NCBI GenBank assembly: GCA_002633005.1
Contig: NMRA01000522.1
Coordinates: forward strand, 83,683-147,682
Source of the DNA: Phoronis australis
Lineage: Eukaryota; Phoronida; Phoronidae
Length of the DNA stretch: 64,000 nt
Direction: 5' to 3'
A program made the translations under genes and the position numbers. Shown piece by piece: positions 1 to 11,494 of this stretch. The notes under the pieces are model-generated. The model did not search any database, had not been told where the DNA came from, and saw only the letters and a list, made by a program, of their open reading frames with translations. Within the stretch, counting starts at the first letter, position 1. Each line of letters begins with the position of its first letter.

Positions 1-76
1 CCATCCATCCATCCATCCATCCATACATCCATCCATCCATACATACATACATACCTACCTACCTACATACATACAT
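1..76. repeat. Tetranucleotide microsatellite (CATC/CATA)n
   Basis: A run of CATC units grades into CATA and CTAC units and begins at the window edge, so the full array is probably longer. It lies inside the inferred intron of the TGF-beta-like gene on the minus strand. Confidence 0.95.
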
Positions 77-517
77 GCGCCTATACGTGTGACTAGGAGT
101 TTTAATTAGTAGTTTATTCTCAGGTGCTTGGGCTCTACTGGGAAGTCACCAAGGCATGCATCCCAAAAAACGGCAATTTTTATTATCTTTTGGAACTCCA
201 AAAGTGAAGTAAGCTCAAGGTAAAACTTGGGTCGTCGGCTGTTCACCTAGTTCCATATTCCTAAAAACGACAAAATGACTGAAAATGTGTATCTAAACTT
301 TGGCTGACCTAATGAATGACTATAAACGTAAATAAAGTCTTGCTTGCTTTTGACTATCATTTACTAACACTGGTCATACCGGGGAAATCCTACAAAGCGT
401 GAGACTAATCCTGGCTTCATGGCCAAAACTGGAAACTCTTATCCCAATATAAATTACATGTGCATTTCGGGAGCCTAGTCGCGGAAATTTCCAGTGTCGA
501 CTAAATACACAGAGGAG

Positions 518-592
518 GCAGTGTGCTGGTTGATAAGTGCCCGCTTTCTTTACTCGAGTTCGTGAGTTCGAGTCCCACCAGGTCACACTGCT
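518..592 (+). repeat. tRNA-derived SINE head (Pol III A and B boxes)
   Basis: The segment contains TGGTTGATAAG (527-537), which fits the A-box pattern TRGYNNANNNG, and GTTCGAGTC (566-574), which fits the B box. The ends GCAGTGT (518-524) and ACACTGC (585-591) are perfectly complementary, like an acceptor stem. Extra bases between the T arm and the 3' strand break a proper cloverleaf, so a tRNA-derived SINE or tRNA pseudogene is more likely than a working tRNA. Confidence 0.45.
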
Positions 593-688
593 AAACCCTT
601 GAGCCAGGTTTCTAGCTCCTCAGCTCGGTTTTAACCTTATATTGATAAAGCATAAAAATATTTCCAGGTGATCAGTGTAATGGGCCCG

Positions 689-787
689 CATGCGAGGCCT
701 GTGCACGTCTGGTACAACGTGTATCAGACCGTCTGCCTACATGCGAGGCCTGCGCATGTCTGGTACAACGTGTATCAGACCGTCTGC
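689..787. repeat. 51-bp tandem duplication
   Basis: Two adjacent copies begin with CATGCGAGGCCTG at 689 and 740 and share the core TGGTACAACGTGTATCAGAC. They differ at only a few positions. It is non-coding and lies in the inferred intron. Confidence 0.9.
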
Positions 788-2091
788 AATCATTTTTAAA
801 TACACAAACATTTTATTCATTGGTATTGAAAATAAGCGAATATATTACACAAAAGTTTCTTCCAAGTAACAAAGGCATAGAAAACAACTTTCAGTATGTT
901 TTAGGTCTGAATTTGCACATAAATTAGTTTGGTTGTTGCTCTGTATATTTCAATAGGTAAATAACTAACCCAACTTAAACTGACTATCACACACTCAACT
1001 TTCATAAACGTTTAACCATCAAATAATACACTAGAAAATAATTTCTTGGCTACTTCAGTGTTAACTGTTTAAGCCTATGAGGAAGTAACTATGCCATGTG
1101 AACGAGGTCAACAAAACCGAGATTGTTGATTGTAGAAGAAAGTTGAATGATGAATTGCGCTGTCAAAATACCAACCACCGAACAAGCAAAGCAGGACAAC
1201 GCCCTAATAACGCCGTCGTGTTTCTGAAAATGTCATTTCGCAACCTTTTCTACATGGTGAGAACGAAATCGTTTTCGAAGGGATTTGTGATCATTGCATC
1301 TGATCAGATTGAATATGACCCGCCGCTTTACCGAATTCATTTGACCACATCCTTCAGGACGTTCTATTATAATTTTCACTCAGCACTAGGGAAGTAAAAT
1401 TAACAGTTTATACTTCTCTGAATCTTACGGTAAAATGCACGTTACAAACAAACAACTTGTTTCACATTAACTGTACGAGTCATCGGTGAACGTGTCACGT
1501 TTTGACAAGATAAAGAAGGGTGTTTGTTTTTTCAGAGAATATCACGTCCCAGTTGAACAGTCTTAACAATAAAATGTTTCAACACGCCTATATGAATGCC
1601 TACATAAACCACTTTCAGCATGTATGTATTTAAAAAATCGTGTAGGAAGGCCTAATTAACGGCGTGACGTCACTGCAAAGCGTTAGCTTGTCAGTGTAGC
1701 GTTCGAATATTTTAATTGTGAATCTCACCGCCGGGCTTTTCTCATGTATTATTGTGCGAATGCTATTTTTTTTTAAAAATCTCCCGGATAATCATCATGA
1801 AAATGAAGTTTGTTTTCTAAAAGTTTTGACTCTATTATTGGGTTCTCAAAAGGTGGTCCTGTTTGGCAGGGCATTAGCAACTAAATAAGAATAACCTCAG
1901 TACCTGTGTATAATCTTACGGAGCTTTTCCGGAGGTTGGTATTTTTTCTAACATCACCTTCACAATCAGCTAACCCCTCACAAAATTTTCCATTTCGTTT
2001 TTAAGACTGTTATGATGCACTTCACCACTCTTGAACGTCAATGCAGACGAATGGGGTGAAGTACAGTGACACTACTTTTGGCAATATTTAC

Positions 2092-3034
2092 CTTTGTTGA
2101 GGTTCATAAAACTTCTCACCACATCTGCAGCTGGAATGGCAAAACCCTTTTTTGAGAATTTGTTGTATAAATCCAGCATAAATTTAGGAGGTTGTCGAAA
2201 CGCTTTCTTAGGCTTTGTCTCATCCTGTTTTGAGGATGAAGGCAACACTTCGTTTCTTAAACTGTCGTCTGATTCCTGTATATCGTCGTCTGAAACTACT
2301 GGACTGCTTTCCGTGGTTTTGCTAGTCTTGGTCCGTTGAAGTTTGTCCACGGTCGCTGCTGCGACACTGTCATTGACGCTCGCAGAAACCTCACTTCGAC
2401 TTGCACTGGAATTCTTTCTGTCTACTCTGTCTTGAGTAGAATGAGGTAGTTTACGGGAATTAAAATTTTCACCCACTTCTTTCGTTTCGTAGCTAGCAAA
2501 GGATGCTGAACCATGATTCTGGTAATCACGGTATGTGTAATCTTGATCGTCATAGTATTCATACGAGTAATCATAGTCTGGTGGAATATTCGTCTGGTCC
2601 ATTGGCGTTTTAAAAATTGGCGGGAAATTGCGCCTTGGCATCGCAGTGGGTACCGCACTGTTGTGTTTACTATTGACTTCAGTGGATGACGATGATCTCC
2701 TAGAATTTGAATCTTCTATATTATCGAAACTTTTCGATCTGATTCGCTTTAAAAGTTCCCTCAACTTTGATCCATGGGTTTGACTAAAACGGTGATATCT
2801 GTGTTCATCGCTCTCCACCTTATTGCTGGCTTCTTCAATGTTGTCCAACGTTAAGGGTTGCACGTTCAGTTTATGAGGCACAAGATCGCTCCTCATGGCA
2901 AGAGAATGGTCAAAATACTTCTCTTCTGTTCTGGCTTTGGCGCTGGCTCCACATGACAGTTTCGCCAATGCACATATAATAAATAGTCTTATTATCCATT
3001 TGCGCGTTTTTTCAGAAGATGAATTAAAAGACAT
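2092..3034 (-). CDS. TGF-beta/BMP-family ligand, first coding exon (signal peptide and part of the prodomain)
   Basis: The reading frame opens with a hydrophobic signal segment (residues 13-30, cleavage likely near SCGA-SAKA), as expected of a secreted precursor. A long hydrophilic stretch follows. It is rich in Ser, Asp and Lys and has a Tyr/Asp cluster at residues 151-171. At residues 283-309 it has PPKFMLDLYNKFS and then ADVVRSF. The pair 'xxxMLDLYxx...ADxVRSF' is the hallmark of BMP/GDF/Nodal-type prodomains. The exon ends at 2092, after 314 complete codons plus one base, at the donor AAAG|GTAAAT (phase 1). Prodomains usually reach the LDLY motif near residue 100, so the roughly 180-residue low-complexity extension is unusual. 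The mature cysteine knot is not in the window, so the subfamily cannot be named. The stop just past the donor (2072) belongs to read-through into the intron. Confidence 0.68.
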
Positions 3035-3120
3035 TTCTGAGCGCCCGTCGCATTCGTCGATTCTCTATCTTTGCTGTCAGAAAGCGCGAACCAATTTCAA
3101 GTGTTTACCGGTTGGTACAT
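3024..3120 (-). promoter_or_regulatory. Two upstream ORFs in the leader of the TGF-beta-like gene
   Basis: The inferred leader holds two ATGs ahead of the main start. The first (3120-3097) encodes seven residues and stops inside the leader. The second (3053-3024) encodes nine residues, is out of frame with the main ORF and overlaps its start at 3034. This arrangement usually lowers or conditions translation of the main ORF. Whether it does so here is inference and depends on the predicted transcription start. Confidence 0.4.
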
Positions 3121-3153
3121 TTCTCTATCCTGCTGATTCTGTGAAAGAACTAA

Positions 3154-3188
3154 GAACTAGGCTTGTTGGCCCTGCGTCACTACTTATA
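3154..3188 (-). promoter_or_regulatory. TATA box and initiator of the TGF-beta-like gene
   Basis: On the minus strand TATAAGTA runs from 3188 to 3181. CTAGTTC, which fits the initiator pattern YYANWYY, runs from 3160 to 3154 with its A at 3158. The first T of TATA is 30 bases from that A, the canonical spacing. A start at 3158 would give a 123-base leader before the ATG at 3034. Confidence 0.6.
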
Positions 3189-4131
3189 CACTGGTCTCTT
3201 AGCTCGTAACTGCCACCGATGCAAGCTCTTATTATCAAAATTCCGAAGTATTTGTTATCTTAATGAGTTAGAATAATGCGTACAATACAATTCAGCGGTT
3301 CAAAAATGTCAGCTCATCAGCAAACGGTTTGTCCGAGTGAGTAAACGATTACAACATAACGTAAAAATTCGAGCTGTCAGTCACTACGCAGAGGGATGGA
3401 ACAAAGTTACGAAAATGTAACAAAAACAACAAGTAAAATGGCTATGGCACGAATAGGATGATATTGAGAATTTAATAAAAATTATGCCATTAACTTCTGA
3501 TTTGTTTTTTGTGGATGACAGAGCGTAGCATCTAGTGGATTAAGACTGTACAATACCTGTAATTATACTCATCCAAATAGTCAGACATCAGATGCTCTGA
3601 CAAAAAGAACAAGATCAGAATCTAAGCTATCCTGCGGAGACGTTAGGTAGGCATGGAAACAGCAGGTTGTGGTCTCTTTGACCATGCTGTGGGCCAACTG
3701 CTCGTCCACATTGTTAGTACTGCACAATACACGATTAACTTGGTCATATTTTACATGCGACTTTGTCTTTCCCGAACACAAAGTGCCGAAAAATCATAAC
3801 AAATTACTAATGTTTGTTTTGACAACAATTTTTGAAATGTAACAATGTAGCATTCAGTGTTTCATTACTTGTCAAATCTTAACTATTGCTTACTGGTTTG
3901 TCGTTTTATCGAGCTGGCCTCTCACTGAAAGAGTGGAAAGGCTCAGTTACAGAACTCTAATAACTTACAAGAATTAGTCATTTCTTGTATTCTGACCTGA
4001 TGAGTAGAGAAAATCACTCAACACTAGGAGTTGAGTGGCTTCACTTCGTTTGAAAACTCCGTGGTGTATGAGGCGTATACGGAGTGTCGTCTTGACTTTA
4101 ATCATAGGCTGTAACTTACTCAATACACTTC
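3189..4131. other. Intergenic, nothing recognised
   Basis: AT-rich sequence upstream of the TGF-beta-like promoter. Only short open frames without domains are present (for example 3581-3781 on the minus strand). Regulatory elements could lie here but none can be named from sequence alone. Confidence 0.5.
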
Positions 4132-4212
4132 TACCTACCTGTCTGTCTGTCTGCCGGTCTGTCTGTCTGCCGGTCTGTCTGTCTATGTGCATAGCTATCT
4201 ACATACATACCT
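4132..4212. repeat. CTGT/CTAC/CATA tetranucleotide repeat
   Basis: CTAC units pass into CTGT and CTGC units and end with CATA units. The apparent ORFs over it on both strands (CLSVCRSVCLPV and [11 protein letters not shown]) are translations of the repeat. Confidence 0.95.
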
Positions 4213-5931
4213 ATTTTACGTGCCAAACACGTCTTCAGTGTGCCCTAGGTCAAGATTTTTTCTGTGAATCCAGTCACTTCAGTAGCAGGGCTATGTCGTG
4301 TGGAATATTCTACAAGCGCACATAGGAATACGCATCATCACTTATGTTTTCAAGTTGATACTAAGGGATTGCACTATACGTCCATTGGTTTCAAGTGTAG
4401 CATGTTTGTAGTCATTTATTTATTTTGATCATTTTATTTTGTAGGGGATGAAATGAGCACGTGGTCATACCTATTGTTTTTTTTTTTAAATTAAATGTTA
4501 ATAAAATTAACTAATTTGAGAGCCACTCTACACTGCGTTGGTAATAGTTCATCAAAATTAGTAAGAATAACCGCCGTTCAAACATCGTTCTTGTCTTTTT
4601 ATGTGTAGTGTTAATGATTATATGAGCCCACAACCATTAGTGCCCAGTAATGAACTGTACGCCTGCATTCCATCAGACAATTTACATTTGTTTAGTGGAA
4701 CGGTCAGTCGTTACCCTCATGATATCAGTATTCTGGGTCATAAGAACTGACCGGACTAACAGATGACTAGATTGTTGTTCAAAGTGCCTGCATTAGCGTA
4801 TAACACATATTACCGTCACTGTAGCTATCATCATCATCATCGTCGTCTTCCTCGTCGTCGTCATCATAATTATCAATACAGCCATTTTAAGTACCGAGTA
4901 GTTAACGACTGAAGGAGGTACATTGCTTGTTTTTCAATTTTCACTATGTAAGTAAACAACATAAAGTTCGACTCCTTTGGCCTCTATGCAGATAATCACT
5001 TTATGCGCTGGAAAATTATTTTAACTCAAATGTCCCTACGGGACTCCCCAACGAAGGCAACACAAATCGTTTTTAACATTTGTACACTAGGCAACATTTT
5101 AAATATCAAATTTATTTAGATATATTTATATCCGAATGGTTGAATTGTTACAAGTAAAGTCCATAGGTAAATATTTTTACAATAGTATTTCGAGAAGAAT
5201 TGTCGCCAAAACATCCCATTGAGGCATTCCAACTCCAAAATAACATCTAGATGATTTTCAAATTAACTTGAGTGATTTAAAATCTCGACTTCGTTATTCC
5301 ACCCAGCCATTTTCGCGAAGCAGTCAACAATCGATCGACATTTCATAAAAATTGAAAAATAAAATATGACTTTTTGACTATAAATAACGTCAGTGTGTAT
5401 GAAAGGCGTGGAGAAAAGAATTATAATTTTCTGTTTTCATTGTGATTCTTCTTAGCTTTTATTTGTTTTTACTGTGGTTACTCATTTAAGTTGCTCTTCC
5501 TCAGTCGCCTTGGGCACGTGACTAATTAATGGGGGATTTGCGCCTTTCAGTAAATAGTGGCATAGTCTTGGCAGCATTTCCGCATTCCTTAAATACTCAC
5601 GTAAGAAATGCCAAAAATGTATAGAACGTATTTTATTTCAAAACGCGTCGGTGAGTTGTTTATTATGGTGGAGTGTCGTGTATTCCCAAAATGAGACGGA
5701 AACCCTTAATTACAACACCCAACCTTCTGGGGGTTTTGAGTCATTGGGACTGAGTTATGTTGCTCGCAGTAACATAAACTTGCGTTGTCACTGTTTTTGT
5801 GCAGATGGGTAGGCTTAAGGGTAATGCTACCTTTGTCAAAGCATTTTTGATCAATTTGGCATATTTTTTACTGTTACAGGTTTGATGAAATTAATAAAAA
5901 AATAACAGTTCCGAAAACCACACCCGGCCCA
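4213..5931. other. Intergenic with a short TCA/TCG trinucleotide tract
   Basis: No gene is visible. A short interrupted ATC/GTC tract lies at about 4828-4878. The rest is AT-rich unique sequence. Confidence 0.5.
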
Positions 5932-6340
5932 AAAATTGTTGTTCCTAGCTTTTTATTTTTGCGAACAACCGCCGAGACGCCTAGAGGCTTTCAATCCAGC
6001 TCTGTTACATAGTAACTTGTCTTTGATTTGAGTAATGATGCCAGAAACAGGTAATAAAAAATACTACAATGATTCAGCCTGATAAAACCTTCATAAAAAT
6101 CGACCCAAACTTTCAGAGTCGACCACACGACTTCANAAAATTGTTGTTCCTAGCTTTTTATTTTTGCGAACAACCGCCGAGACGCTTAGAGGCTTTCAAT
6201 CCAGCTCTGTTACATAGTAACTTGTCTTTGATTTGAGTAATGATGCCAGAAACAGGTAATAATAAATACTACAATGATTCAGCCTGATAAAACCTTCATA
6301 AAAATCGACCCAAACTTTCAGAGTCGACCACACGACTTCA
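5932..6340. other. Apparent 204-bp direct duplication across a single N (assembly join)
   Basis: Bases 5932-6135 and 6137-6340 are near-identical and abut the single N at 6136. They differ only by a few substitutions (for example GACGCCTAG against GACGCTTAG). Two overlapping contig ends placed side by side with a one-base gap would give exactly this, so the second copy is probably not real. Confidence 0.8.
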
Positions 6341-7044
6341 AAAAGGTAAGATTCGCCTTTGATTAGCGTACTTCTCGACTTCACGTTTCGCCATTAAGGA
6401 GGTGCGGATTTAAATTTTGTAGTTTGAATTAAAATTAGGTTCAGATTGAGTTTTACCAGTGAGTAAATTTGCAAACACTTTACTCTTGTCAACAAAACTC
6501 CAGAGTATTCAAGACCATGCAATTTTAAATTTCCAAATTTTAATCCAGTTTAAGGCTGCAAAAGTTGAACTTACGACATCAAGCTGCACCAGTGGAGCAC
6601 CCTGCCTTACTACCTAACGGTAATCGCGAATGTTCTCCCAAAATTCAACATTACAGCCTCGCCTAACGTACAATCACTTTAGTTGCGGCCATTTTGGTAG
6701 TCTACGCTAATAAGTTCTCGGATGTATTATTATACCACAATTTTAGCGTCGAATGGCAGATACAACCGTGTAATAACCCATTTTGGCGGGAAACCGAGGC
6801 CGGTTTCGAACCCGGGCCTTAAGAGTTTCGAGTCGCCGACTTTACCACTACAACACTCAGCGGCTGACGTCATCGAACGTGAAAATAGAATACTTTTAAG
6901 TAAAAATGAGCACGCGCATCAATCGCATGTTCAACAAAGGGCATTGTACCGACATCTATACGCTATGAAAACTAAGACGCATAATTTCCATAAAAACGAT
7001 ACCTTAATTCAGTGAATTTTTTCTCTCGTGTTCTCGCACTAGCA
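6341..7044. other. Non-coding spacer ahead of the LINE
   Basis: Apart from the SINE at 6790-6866 I see no feature. AT-rich sequence leads into the truncated 5' end of the plus-strand LINE. Confidence 0.5.
6790..6866 (-). repeat. tRNA-derived SINE head
   Basis: Read on the minus strand this gives GAGTGTTGTAGTGGTAAAG followed by CCGGGTTCGAAACCGG. The second part is a perfect B box inside a self-complementary T arm; the first is an A-box-like start. The plus-strand ORF 6722-7015 crosses it and is not a gene. Confidence 0.6.
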
Positions 7045-9460
7045 AATCACCGATTTCCAATTTGAATGCGGGTATCGTGTCGTCGAGATCCTTAAACGCC
7101 CTACTTTCGTCTCAAAATATTCTTACACACCGCAAACAAAAACTCACTTTCTCAATAGCTTACGCAACTGCAATATCATGGAAAAGCTAGACCGCAGCTT
7201 AGATTGTGACCCCAATCACAACTACGCAATACTCAGTGATACTTTGACATATCTCACGAAAAAACACTTTGGTCCAAAAAATGTTAGATATAATAAACAC
7301 AAACACGCGCTTAACTCGTGGATTACACCTGGTATTTTAATTTCCATTCGTTACCGAGATAAACTGTACAAACAAACCAAGACAACCCCTCATAACACAC
7401 AATCCTACGCTACATGCCACAACAATCTTAAAGTATACAACAAGATTCTCAAAAAAACTATTGATTCCGCCAAGCAATCTTACTATTATGACACATTCGA
7501 AAAAGGGAAGTCTGACATAAATAAAACATGGGATACAACGGCGTTCGAACAAAAATGATACCCCAGAATGTCTCTTACGTTCAGATAACACTAAAACCAG
7601 TGACCTACCCGAAATGGCAAGTTTATTCAACACCTACTTTTACCAAATCGGCCCATCCCTTTCCCAATCAATAACTATGATAAAAAACAAGAATTTCAAA
7701 GACTATCTTCCCACGCCAAACAAATTTAAGTTCTCTTTCAAACTAATTAATAATAAACATGTACTAGATATTATAAGAGAAATGGACGCAAAGAATAGTA
7801 CTGGTCATGACAATTTATCATCTAAAATTCTCAAGATAAGCAGTCCTTTTATAATTGAACCTTTCACGACCATCATCAACCTGTGCTTGCTCACTGGTAT
7901 ATTTCCAGATGCTCTAAAGATTGCTAAGGTAATCCCAGTTTTTAAACAACATGGTTTGGACCCAGAGCACCCGGGCAATTATAGACCCATTTCTATTCTT
8001 CCAACAATCTCAAAAATTATAGAAAAAATCCATACTCAAATTTCAACTTTCCTAGATGAAAATGATATTCTTAATAAACATCAATATGGTTTCAGGAAAT
8101 GTCACTCTACAGAACTTGCTTCGCTTGAACTTTTAGACCGCATTTGTTCCCATCTTGATAATGACATGAATCCCCTGGTCATCTTTCTAGATCTCTCTAA
8201 AGCTTTCGACACAATAGACCACCAAATACTCTTGCAAAAGATAAATCACTATGGTATTACTGGACTTGAATTTCCACTGTTTAAAAGTTATCTCTCAAAC
8301 CGCACCCAATATGTTTCACTAAGTGATACAACTTCCAGTTGGTTACCAATATCTACTGGAGTTCCCCAAGGCTCTTATCTTGGCCCACTTCTCTTCCTAG
8401 TTTACATAAATGATCTTCCGATTTCTTCTCCCATGGACACACTTCTTTATGCTGACGACACTTGCCTCGTCACACCTTACAAACTGACTGAATCTTCCCA
8501 ACACACTTTACAGCAATCAACCACCATCAACAACAACCTTAAATCTATTTCAGACTGGTTTTCCGTGAACAAACTTTCAATTAACACATCAAAAAGTAAA
8601 TTAATGATCTTTCACTACCCCCAAAAGAAAATTGAAAAATGTATTATTCCCACCATTTATATAAATAGCAAAACAATATGTCATGTGAACAGTTTTCCTT
8701 TCCTTGGTATTACTGTTGACAAAAACCTCTCATGGTCCCCCCATATTAACCTCATCTCAAACAAACTTAAAAATCTCGATGGACTCTTATACAAATTGAA
8801 ATCTTATCTTCCTCTTCCAGCTCTCAAGTTGATATATAATTCACTTGTCCTTCCACATTTAAATTATGGCATTGCAACTTGGGGTTTTGGCAACACTAAG
8901 AAACTTCAGACAGCCCAGAAAAGAATCCTTAGGAATATATCAAATTCCAGTTATAATGCTCACTCTCTGCCCATATGTAAGGAACTTCGCCTCCCTCTAG
9001 TTCAAGACATCTTTAAAATCTCAACTGCAAAATTTTACTACAAATTCCTCAATAATCAGCTTCCTAAGTATTTTTACACTAACAACTTCTTTAGTAAACC
9101 CATCCAATATAAACCAACCAGACACATTAAAACTCCTACATACCTGAATCAATACTCAGCTGCTATACCGACAATACAACCCAAAATTTTAATTCCTCCG
9201 TCCAACAAATTGTCATCAAGAGCCTGTATTAGATTTCAGATTCCTCGACTTATAAACAACAACGAAATACCAGTCTCTGCTCTAAATATAATAAAAACGC
9301 ATTCTTTGCAAGCATTCTCCAGGTTCTTAACCAATTTTATTATTAGCAACTACGATCCAGTTTGTCATATTTCCAATTGCTTCATATGTAACAGTATCTA
9401 ATTGTATTCTCAAAATCTCCTGAGCTGTGCCAGTTTACTTCTTGGTTCCTNTTGATAAAA
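7045..9460 (+). mobile_element. 5'-truncated non-LTR retrotransposon, CR1/L2/Jockey superfamily
   Basis: The element keeps the connector and reverse transcriptase part of ORF2 and its C-terminal domain but lacks a recognisable endonuclease domain. Recognisable LINE protein (ending of the linker after the endonuclease) starts around 7045-7090. The GVPQGS.LGPLLF.VYINDLP and YADD signature is that of the Jockey/CR1/L2 superfamily. The 3' untranslated part after 9401 contains a single N at 9451, here without a flanking duplication. The exact 3' end is not clear because no poly(A) or short-repeat tail is obvious. Confidence 0.85.
7178..9401 (+). pseudogene. LINE ORF2: connector, reverse transcriptase and C-terminal region, one frameshift
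   Basis: Two open frames, 7178-7558 (126 codons) and 7614-9401 (595 codons plus stop), are parts of one protein. The frame used downstream is already open from about 7548 (codons KNDTPECLLRSDN), so a small indel near 7535-7550 splits the ORF. In the 595-residue part the RT motifs are YRPISILPT (123-131), YGFRKCHST (158-166), FLDLSKAFDTIDH (191-203), TGVPQGSYLGPLLF (248-261) and LLYADDTCLV (277-286). The catalytic aspartates are intact. The Tyr in PQGSYLG replaces the usual Ile. The C-terminal half resembles the thumb and C-terminal region common in CR1/L2-like ORF2. As a copied element it is probably dead because of the truncation and frameshift. Confidence 0.85.
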
Positions 9461-9691
9461 TGTGTAGTAAGCTATAATAGTTGCTAAACCTTAATTTATT
9501 TCTATTTTCTTTACATTTTCAATTGGTTTTGAGTAAAAGCATTATTTGACAAAAATAGCTCGGCTTTTCTTAAAAGGTCACGACCTCCGACCCCGGGCCT
9601 GTGACATAGAAAGTAGTTACCGGGTACAAAGCCGAGGCGAGTCGAGAAAGGTAGATCGATTCATTGCAATGTTTCTCGTTCAGTATGTGGT

Positions 9692-9848
9692 ATAAATAGA
9701 TTATTACATGTTCTCAGTCGTTATCCCCCTTATCTAGAGCCCTCGTGGATTTTGTAGAATCATCACCCTCGGGCAATAATTCTCCAAAATCCACTCGGGC
9801 TCTAGATAACGGGGGATAACGACTTCGTCATGTAATAATCTATATTTA
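9692..9848. mobile_element. Hairpin (foldback) MITE-like element
   Basis: Two arms of about 70 bp are near-perfect inverted copies. The left arm runs from TAGATTATTACATG through TTATCTAGAGCCCTCG, the right arm from CGGGCTCTAGATAACG through CATGTAATAATCTA. The loop is under 20 bp. The size and near-perfect arms fit a non-autonomous foldback element. Flanking target duplications are not certain. Confidence 0.75.
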
Positions 9849-11490
9849 TTGCATGATTCGTGCGTATAATGCTTCGGTTCGTACACATTAACCAATTGTT
9901 GGAACGTCGATGACATCGTGGTTTGGGGAATGAATTTGAATTTCGTGCGCAAGATTCACTGAAACCTTGTCGGTACATGCATTCTTCACACCACCTAGTG
10001 TGTTCAAGAGGCGACATCTTGAGGCGACGGATGAACAGGGGGAGCAATATCTTTGGTGACAATAACACATGTCCCCACTTATGATGTGTAAATACGCAAC
10101 TGTCAAAACAAATCTAGAGTTGATCCGTGGAAGATAATATGTTCTCTTAGTACACAAGCAACAAATAAATTTGTGATTCAAAATTTCCACAAGCGTAAAA
10201 ACTCGTAAATTATCTAGTTCAGTAATAACTTCAATAACTCCTTGTTATTTCTATAAATGTTAACATTTTCTGTAGACTTAATGAATAATCTATGCTGTAG
10301 TGCCCTCCATTCCATTTTTGGGGCTTCGATATGCTCAAATGATTTAGCATTGCGTCTCCTTGGAACATGTCATTGTGTGACAATAATATTGGTTATCAAA
10401 ATTTTCCATGTCATTTCATCATAAACAAGTTTCGGTAATGCTGTAGATTGTTAATACAAAACAAAACTATACATGGCATTTCTGTGATTTTTGCAGTGTG
10501 AATCTAAATGAGCGAAGCTCTCAGGAAAATATGGACGTGTTCTATTTGACAATGTGTATTTATTCTTCTTTTACTCACTTTATCTCATATTGATTAGGTT
10601 ATGCTGGCTTGTAAAAATGCTATTATTCGAGCTGGCTTGTAGTGTACCGATATATCCAGTCTTTCTCCCTTAGCAACGGCACTGGAGTTTTCACTAACCG
10701 CTTCGATATTTCTCTCGATTTGTCATTATCGCACTAACTTGTATTGCAACCCTTGCTCAACATACACGTCGTGACATCTTTTGAAAAGTTGGGAAACTAA
10801 AGTCTACAGCATGTCGCACACTGTAATACATGGCACAAATATTTCGTTTACAGACTCACATTCTTTGCGTTGTGAAACTGAGTTCAAGCGGTCCATCTTC
10901 CTTATCTATACTGACAGTAAAGCCACTTGCCAAAGGCATCGAAAATGTTTTCGCTTAATGAATGAAATTGGCTACGCGTCTATCCCTGCCATTTGTTAAA
11001 CTTAACGAATAAAACTTGCCCGCCTGCAAACGATCCGATCCATGGGGTAAGACCGCAACGCCTTTTTGGTGCTGGACCTATGACGAACGCATTAGCATGT
11101 ACCCATACTTTATATCCGTTCACGTTTCCATGCCAAATGCATTTGACCCAAGTTGTGTGAGAGTCAATGAGTATCAACCATAGACATTCATATCCCTTTT
11201 GCTGCCGGTTTGATAAGTCTTTTAAGAATACTTGTACGCGCGTTGTTACGATTCGAATACCATGTTTAAGATTCATTTTGAAAGTTGGTTCGTCCCCAAT
11301 TATAGGATAGCGATCTCACTTCTTTCCATCCTCCAGCGAGCCCCCAGCTTCGTGCAAGCCGAAAATACAGCCCAAATTACTGACTGCAATGACCTCCTTA
11401 TTTGGGAAGTAACGCAAGTTGATTATCCTGCTAGGTGTCGCTTCATTGCTGTGCAGATACTACCGGGGGTTTCCGTTGATAAGCTCATCC
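9849..11490. other. Non-coding, nothing recognised
   Basis: Short ORFs at 9888-10190 (minus), 10781-10999 (plus) and 10980-11276 (minus) show no domain, signal peptide or splice context. I see no repeat structure of note. Confidence 0.5.
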
Positions 11491-11494
11491 GATG

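Larger units (their letters stand above)
1..2091 (-). other. Inferred first intron (5' part) of the TGF-beta-like gene
   Basis: On the minus strand the coding exon ends at 2092 with the donor AAAG|GTAAAT, so everything to its left up to the window edge should be intron. I find no minus-strand reading frame here with the cysteine-knot spacing of a mature TGF-beta ligand, so the next coding exon must lie outside the window. The stretch holds a microsatellite, a tRNA-like SINE head and a 51-bp tandem duplication. Plus-strand ORFs here, such as 1098-1397, show no recognisable domain. Confidence 0.55.

Noticed and set aside
374-586. Minus-strand ORF as a possible TGF-beta mature-domain exon
   Set aside because: It has too few cysteines, in the wrong spacing, and overlaps a tRNA-like SINE.
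1098-1397. Plus-strand ORF of 99 codons
   Set aside because: No recognisable domain; it lies antisense in the inferred intron of the TGF-beta-like gene.
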